The position numbers were made by a program, and so were the translations under genes. Below, one piece after another: positions 25,101 through 27,792 of a DNA stretch of 27,792 bases; the first letter of the stretch is position 1, and every line of letters starts with the position of its first letter. The notes beneath the pieces are model-generated. The model ran no database searches. It saw nothing but the letters and a program-made list of their open reading frames with translations, and had not been told where the DNA came from. Source of the stretch: a virus; IMG/VR virus record IMGVR_UViG_3300008267_001081, positions 1 through 27,792 of that record. One strand, written 5' to 3'.

Positions 25101-25598
25101 AGCAAAAGCTTTTTGAGCAAACTTTGGAAGTTTAGAGATAAGATAATCTTTATTACTTAAGAGATCTGCTTTTACAAGTTCTTCTGTATCTTTAAAAGAT
25201 AAGTTATTTAAATCTTTACCTCCATTTTTATATTTTACCATTTTGCTTCCTTTCTTATAAGGTTTAGCATTAGGATTAGGTTTTTTCATAAGTAATGGAG
25301 CTATTGATCCAGCAGCTGAAGCAATAGCACTTCCATAGTTACCCATAAAAGCGCCTGCTTTATCTTTAAAAGAAAGTTTGTTTTTAGAATTTATTAATTG
25401 ACTTATATCTCCACTAGCTGCTGATTCCCCATTGCGAATAGTACTAGAAGAAGTAGTTGTATATTGTTGAAGTGCAGCATTTCCAGGATTTACCATTTCA
25501 GAGTTTCCTCCAAAACCATAATTCCATCCTCCTGTAGTACTGTAAGTATTGCCAGTAAGGTTATTAACTCCAGGATAATATTTTTTTACTTTCTTCAT
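22179..25598 (-). CDS. Large capsid/cargo-like protein with two peptidoglycan-binding-like repeats, 1139 residues
   Basis: Two segments match the PG_binding_1 pattern (Q-L, then vDGiWGxxT, then a helix): IKKIQRKLGVKDDGIWG with PKTQAAW (267-290) and VRAYQQKLKDAGYN with VDGIWGKETQ (457-482). The rest is mostly disordered, basic and Gly/Pro/Thr/Gln-rich. Recurring basic motifs occur at YKKGSKMV (114-121), YKNGGKDL (123-130) and FKTGTKNL (358-365), plus LVKY/LIKY variants. Residues 864-900 and 920-975 are glycine-zipper-like (AALAGGSTFGVGSVAGGIVG), and the extreme C-terminus is hydrophobic (AIAAGTVGAGMYAA). GPTIQNA (507-513) is shared with the 504-residue protein. It lies between portal and scaffold, 3 nt after the small 96-residue gene. 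I infer a packaged protein that engages the cell wall and membrane; no catalytic domain is visible. Confidence 0.83.
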   Translation of the reverse strand: MKKVKKYYPGVNNLTGNTYSTTGGWNYGFGGNSEMVNPGNAALQQYTTTSSSTIRNGESAASGDISQLINSKNKLSFKDKAGAFMGNYGSAIASAAGSIAPLLMKKPNPNAKPYKKGSKMVKYKNGGKDLNNLSFKDTEELVKADLLSNKDYLISKLPKFAQKAFAKKAMSRIEQADQEYNEAYKDVYSSKEAEKTPVEENRVMRQVVKKRQTPQTIQTPTVETPKEEISLLNTSGPRENPESPSAQRTLLQIRRMEGEAESEKERIKKIQRKLGVKDDGIWGPKTQAAWTASKRKKVPQVKNTTIEEDVDAPEIPQKNTLPLQEKKVKTLVKYDGKPSQFAGFGGGRFGGGGASGDFKTGTKNLNTNMKKRKSLIKYEGGVEDATLSSGLAANYAEAQSMKANAEDRKRAFLQKNIENQPPSDMRRESTTLTPTMAYGQTSTPKLSSPKSLGNNKVRAYQQKLKDAGYNIKVDGIWGKETQRIHNAYTKGKTIDTSRRGTVNTGQGPTIQNAQNLKEARALGAKGTVLDQVTVTAPAKKTYNQFDSPVLRQANMEALGRWRAEDAKTQAIADAKRKARQAEIARNSQSLPSDTEANKYSFNAGNKGQGTDVTAIQNESQLRNKLVGKGERISANGRIQTFAGGTPSLEAGKKPSMYEKIDARLGGILPGGLNRKESKELRVANRAERLKEKINSLKGEYSAITGKQDSDLIKYSEYGPYEEKYKAPETPKTKVDEMIQQSTTPPAKTETKTETPASTVVKKSSSKNQKRKGGSGSSGGSEKTSAPAESSLFKNGVAVKNFKDKKTGRSYYTNGRVFDEKTGKMGKYTSDNKTVKFSWDKPKAAPKRKGDDTYMDEVIDIGSRTIGSLGGAALAGGSTFGVGSVAGGIVGDRAGKAFGNWLNKKLGYREEDDKSQEGYSLGEAAFGAIGGAGGRLVKPVGGAVMKFAGKEAAKMAASPLGRAVGATGRAAGKLVGRGGSKATAQAGGQAASQGASQAASQAASKGTAQAAKITLKPGKFATTRGNGGKFTVNPAKQGKGTYTGPKAPAKGSPTPSKVYPKNSSANTATPAAPAQGAVQGPAQANFRQSVGNVTRTAGRKARETGKKAINFVKNNKKKSAIAAGTVGAGMYAASQMKTGG

Positions 25599-25601
25599 TT
25601 A

Positions 25602-25892
25602 TTAAAGATTCTGCATAATCTTATACTGAGCATTGGAGAGAGATTTGTGAATTTCTGCAAATACAGGATTCAATTGTTCTCCATATAAGTTTCTAAAGAT
25701 AGTAGCAAGTTCTCCAAGTTTAGATACAATTTCTTCTTTATTAATAGCAGATTTAACTTCTACAACAGGAGCAATAAGAATTTCTTTTGTTTCTACAACA
25801 GGAGTAACTTCAGGAGTAGGAGTTTCTACACTTTCTACAATTGGAGTTTCTACTTTAGATTCTTCTTCTTTATTTTTAAATAATTTTGCCAT
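25602..25892 (-). CDS. Small Pro/Glu/Val/Thr-rich protein downstream of portal, 96 residues
   Basis: After a basic start (MAKLFKNKEEE), residues 13-45 are an acidic linker built of VETP-like units (VETPIVESVETPTPEVTPVV), and the last 45 residues form a predicted helical domain (KEEIVSKLGELATIFRNLYG then NAQYKIMQNL). There is no signal peptide or membrane segment. It starts 25 nt after the portal stop behind an A-rich leader and a CGTATAA box, and ends 3 nt before the 1139-residue gene. It is probably a small head protein or an assembly chaperone for a neighbour; I do not recognise a family. Confidence 0.75.
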   Translation of the reverse strand: MAKLFKNKEEESKVETPIVESVETPTPEVTPVVETKEILIAPVVEVKSAINKEEIVSKLGELATIFRNLYGEQLNPVFAEIHKSLSNAQYKIMQNL

Positions 25893-25910
25893 AATTATAT
25901 GTTTTTAATT

Positions 25911-25917
25911 TTATACG
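25911..25917 (-). promoter_or_regulatory. CGTATAA box after the portal gene
   Basis: CGTATAA begins immediately after the TAG stop of the portal gene and lies 18 nt before the ATG of the 96-residue gene. The spacing is nearly the same as for the copy before the scaffold gene (19 nt), which supports a positioned regulatory element. Confidence 0.4.
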
Positions 25918-27792
25918 CTATTTGCTTTTAGGTTTATACTTAAGTGCTTTTTTCTTAATAGCTATTTCTTCTTTCTTAAGGGCAAGTTTACTATTCTCAA
26001 GCTTCATTCTATCTGTATGCATTCTATTTTGTTGAGCATTTTCTCTAGATTGCATTTCTTGCTCAACTTGCATTTTAGTTTTTTCCATCTCAAGTTTTTG
26101 CTGTTTTTCTGCTTGATCAAACTGTTGTTTAGATTGTTGAAGTGAGAGTTTAGTTTGCTCCATAACATCAGGAATCATATTCTGATTAACATCAGGATTA
26201 CTCATACCAATATTTCCAAGAGCTCTAATCTCAGCTTCCCTAAGTCTTGATTCTCTATCAAGTTGTTTTTGAGTTTCTTCTCTATCCATTCTTTCTCTAG
26301 CAATCCTCTCATTACTCTCAATTTGTTGTTGTTGTATTTGAGATTGTTGTTCTTGCATTTTCTGTTTTTGTTCCTCAGATCTTCTAATGGAGTTCTCAAC
26401 TTCAGCAATAGAGTTGCTCTTAAGGAGAGTAACAAAGTTAGAGAACTGTAAAGTTCCAGAAGATATACCTTCTTTAGCAAGTCCCTTAAGTTGTTCTAGA
26501 ATAGCATTATCTTTAATACTATCAGAAACATATAATCCAAAGTCAGTATTAATGAGAGATTTAGTATCTAATACTGTTCTACTAAACTCATCAAAAACAA
26601 GTTTACCTTGTTCATTAGTAGCATATGCAATCTTAGCTATCTCAAGAAGATGTTCTAAGACCTTCTCTTTAACCATAGAATGTTCATGGAAATATATCTC
26701 AGTTAGTGCATTACTCTGCACTACAGACCTTTCTACACCCCCTACAGTTTCAGAGCTATTAATTTGTCCTTTTCTTTGTCTAGAGATACCAGTAATATTT
26801 TCTACTGCTTCCTCAATCTTAGATAACATTGAGAAGTAACCTTGAATAGAGTTACTTAATGTCATATCTATCCCAGTAAACTGGTTAAATTTGGATACAG
26901 AAGATGGATCTCCTTCTCTACCTTCCTCAGCTGAGTTTACAAATGCAATACCCAGAGTATCAAAGTAATACATCCATTGCTCTACTGTCCATCCCTTACT
27001 TTTTGGGATTTGAGCAATATCCATTACAAACTTCTTACCCTTTGCCTTAGCAAATTCTAACTCTAGTCTGTACCAGATGATGTTGTAGAGGTACTGATAG
27101 GGCTTAATGAGATCAACAAGTGAGGTCGGCTTACTGTTGATGTTGTTGAAGATTCTACCAATAAATGGAAGTTTACACTTGTATGGGTTATCCACTGTGT
27201 TGAATTGATAGGGACTCTCGTAAGCAAAGAAGATTGTTGGCCCAATTTGCACCCCAATCCATGTTCTTGGAATCCAGTTCCATTCAACTTTGATTTCTCC
27301 TTTAAGTTCTGCAGGAATTTTGAAATCTTCATCAACAACTTTCTTTTGTTCCTGACCATTTTGGTCAAGGTATGTAGCAGTCCCAATCTTTTTCTCACTT
27401 TTCCATGTGGTAAGTTGCATGAGAATTTTGGTACCTGTGTAGTTGTAATGTGGGTATGTTGTTGTGATGACTTCTGGGGATTGTCCATATGATGCTGTTG
27501 CATTAAATATTTCTGCGCTTCTTAAGTTTTCTTTATCTTTATCTGTTAGACGATCTCCAAACCAATCTAGTATTTGACCTCTATCTAACCACATTCTACC
27601 TACTGCCCAATCACAATCCTCAATAAAGAGTGAGTCCTGGTTCTTATCACACTCAAAGTGTATTGGGTTCCAAGGGATTAAGACAGGTTCATTATTAAAG
27701 ATACCTGCATAATATACTTCCTCTGCACAAGTAAGTGCATTTTGAAAACCTCTAATAAAGTGATTCTTAAGTTTAAGAGATTTCTCAAGATG
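25918..27792 (-). CDS. Portal protein, C-terminal 624 residues (N-terminus beyond window)
   Basis: The frame is open through the right edge; the first in-window Met (27594) is internal, because 66 further codons upstream read sensibly (for example HFIRGFQNALTCAEEVYYAG and PWNPIHFECDKN). The protein carries crAss-like portal features: YQYLYNIIWYRLELEFAKAKG helices, an MDIAQIPKS segment, NITGISRQRKGQINSSETVGG with ERSVVQSNALTE near 26750-26690, and an FHEHSMVKEKVLEHLLEIAK helix. These form the stem, wing and clip of the dodecameric DNA-packaging ring in the family. The last 160 residues are a Gln/Glu/Lys-rich coiled coil (QEQQSQIQQQQIE) ending in a basic tail KYKPKSK. The stop is TAG, followed directly by a CGTATAA box. 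The terminase large subunit would be expected further upstream outside the window. Confidence 0.9.
   Translation of the reverse strand, partial: HLEKSLKLKNHFIRGFQNALTCAEEVYYAGIFNNEPVLIPWNPIHFECDKNQDSLFIEDCDWAVGRMWLDRGQILDWFGDRLTDKDKENLRSAEIFNATASYGQSPEVITTTYPHYNYTGTKILMQLTTWKSEKKIGTATYLDQNGQEQKKVVDEDFKIPAELKGEIKVEWNWIPRTWIGVQIGPTIFFAYESPYQFNTVDNPYKCKLPFIGRIFNNINSKPTSLVDLIKPYQYLYNIIWYRLELEFAKAKGKKFVMDIAQIPKSKGWTVEQWMYYFDTLGIAFVNSAEEGREGDPSSVSKFNQFTGIDMTLSNSIQGYFSMLSKIEEAVENITGISRQRKGQINSSETVGGVERSVVQSNALTEIYFHEHSMVKEKVLEHLLEIAKIAYATNEQGKLVFDEFSRTVLDTKSLINTDFGLYVSDSIKDNAILEQLKGLAKEGISSGTLQFSNFVTLLKSNSIAEVENSIRRSEEQKQKMQEQQSQIQQQQIESNERIARERMDREETQKQLDRESRLREAEIRALGNIGMSNPDVNQNMIPDVMEQTKLSLQQSKQQFDQAEKQQKLEMEKTKMQVEQEMQSRENAQQNRMHTDRMKLENSKLALKKEEIAIKKKALKYKPKSK

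Noticed and set aside
1413-27492. Many plus-strand open frames of 60-150 codons
   Set aside because: All lie opposite well-supported minus-strand genes, have low-complexity Ser/Ile/Phe/Leu-rich translations and show no leaders or recognisable domains; they are shadows.
25918-27594. Portal start at the Met at 27594
   Set aside because: Codons upstream to the window edge remain open and encode portal-like sequence, so this Met is internal.
1-27792. Alternative genetic code (TAG or TGA reassigned), known in some crAss-like phages
   Set aside because: Genes end cleanly at TAA, TAG (portal) and TGA with the next gene starting nearby; no frame needs readthrough.
1-27792. tRNA genes, CRISPR arrays, insertion sequences or attachment sites
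   Set aside because: No gap between genes is longer than about 100 nt, and no cloverleaf, spaced repeat or transposase-like frame was seen.

Overview
The window is almost entirely protein-coding, AT-rich DNA. Every supported gene is on the minus strand, so transcription runs from the right edge (27792) to the left edge (1). Gene order and protein sequence patterns identify it as the late structural block of a crAss-like phage (order Crassvirales), which implies a Bacteroidota host. The pattern is portal, scaffold-like protein, HK97-type major capsid protein, auxiliary capsid-like protein, several ring/neck proteins, a very large tail-tip 'muzzle', then a run of large disordered or glycine-rich cargo-like proteins. 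Leaders are A-rich with almost no Shine-Dalgarno sequences, as expected for Bacteroidota. The standard code fits: TAA, TAG and TGA all end genes. I see no tRNA, rRNA, CRISPR or insertion sequence.

Head block (27792 to 17059): portal protein cut by the right edge; a small Pro/Glu/Thr-rich protein; a 1139-residue protein with two peptidoglycan-binding-like repeats and a glycine-zipper C-terminus; an acidic scaffold-like protein; the major capsid protein; two head/neck proteins; and a 416-residue candidate auxiliary capsid protein. A large hairpin follows the capsid gene and a canonical terminator follows the auxiliary capsid gene, so the block appears divided into transcription units. The capsid gene is visibly broken: its two halves lie in different frames, and by comparison with the family about 100 or more central residues are missing.

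Tail block (16984 to 10855): three overlapping or tightly packed ring/neck genes, then the 1428-residue muzzle.

Cargo block (10852 to the left edge): six genes coupled by 1-4 nt overlaps or 1-16 nt gaps. They encode a glycine-zipper protein, a protein with a possible ADP-ribosyltransferase-like region and a DUF6321-like tail, a small basic protein, a protein with a muramidase-like domain, a coiled-coil protein, and a giant protein (at least 1357 residues) with a clear PD-(D/E)XK nuclease signature near the left edge. These look like proteins packed in capsid and tail and ejected into the cell.

The most interesting unexplained structure is a short basic motif, roughly [FY]-K-x-G-[STA]-K-x-[VLI]. 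It recurs about ten times across five proteins (1139, 504, 134, 665 and 417 residues) and I did not see it in the capsid, ring, muzzle, 529-residue or giant proteins. It could be a shared cargo-packaging or docking tag. This is inference from reading, not from a search.
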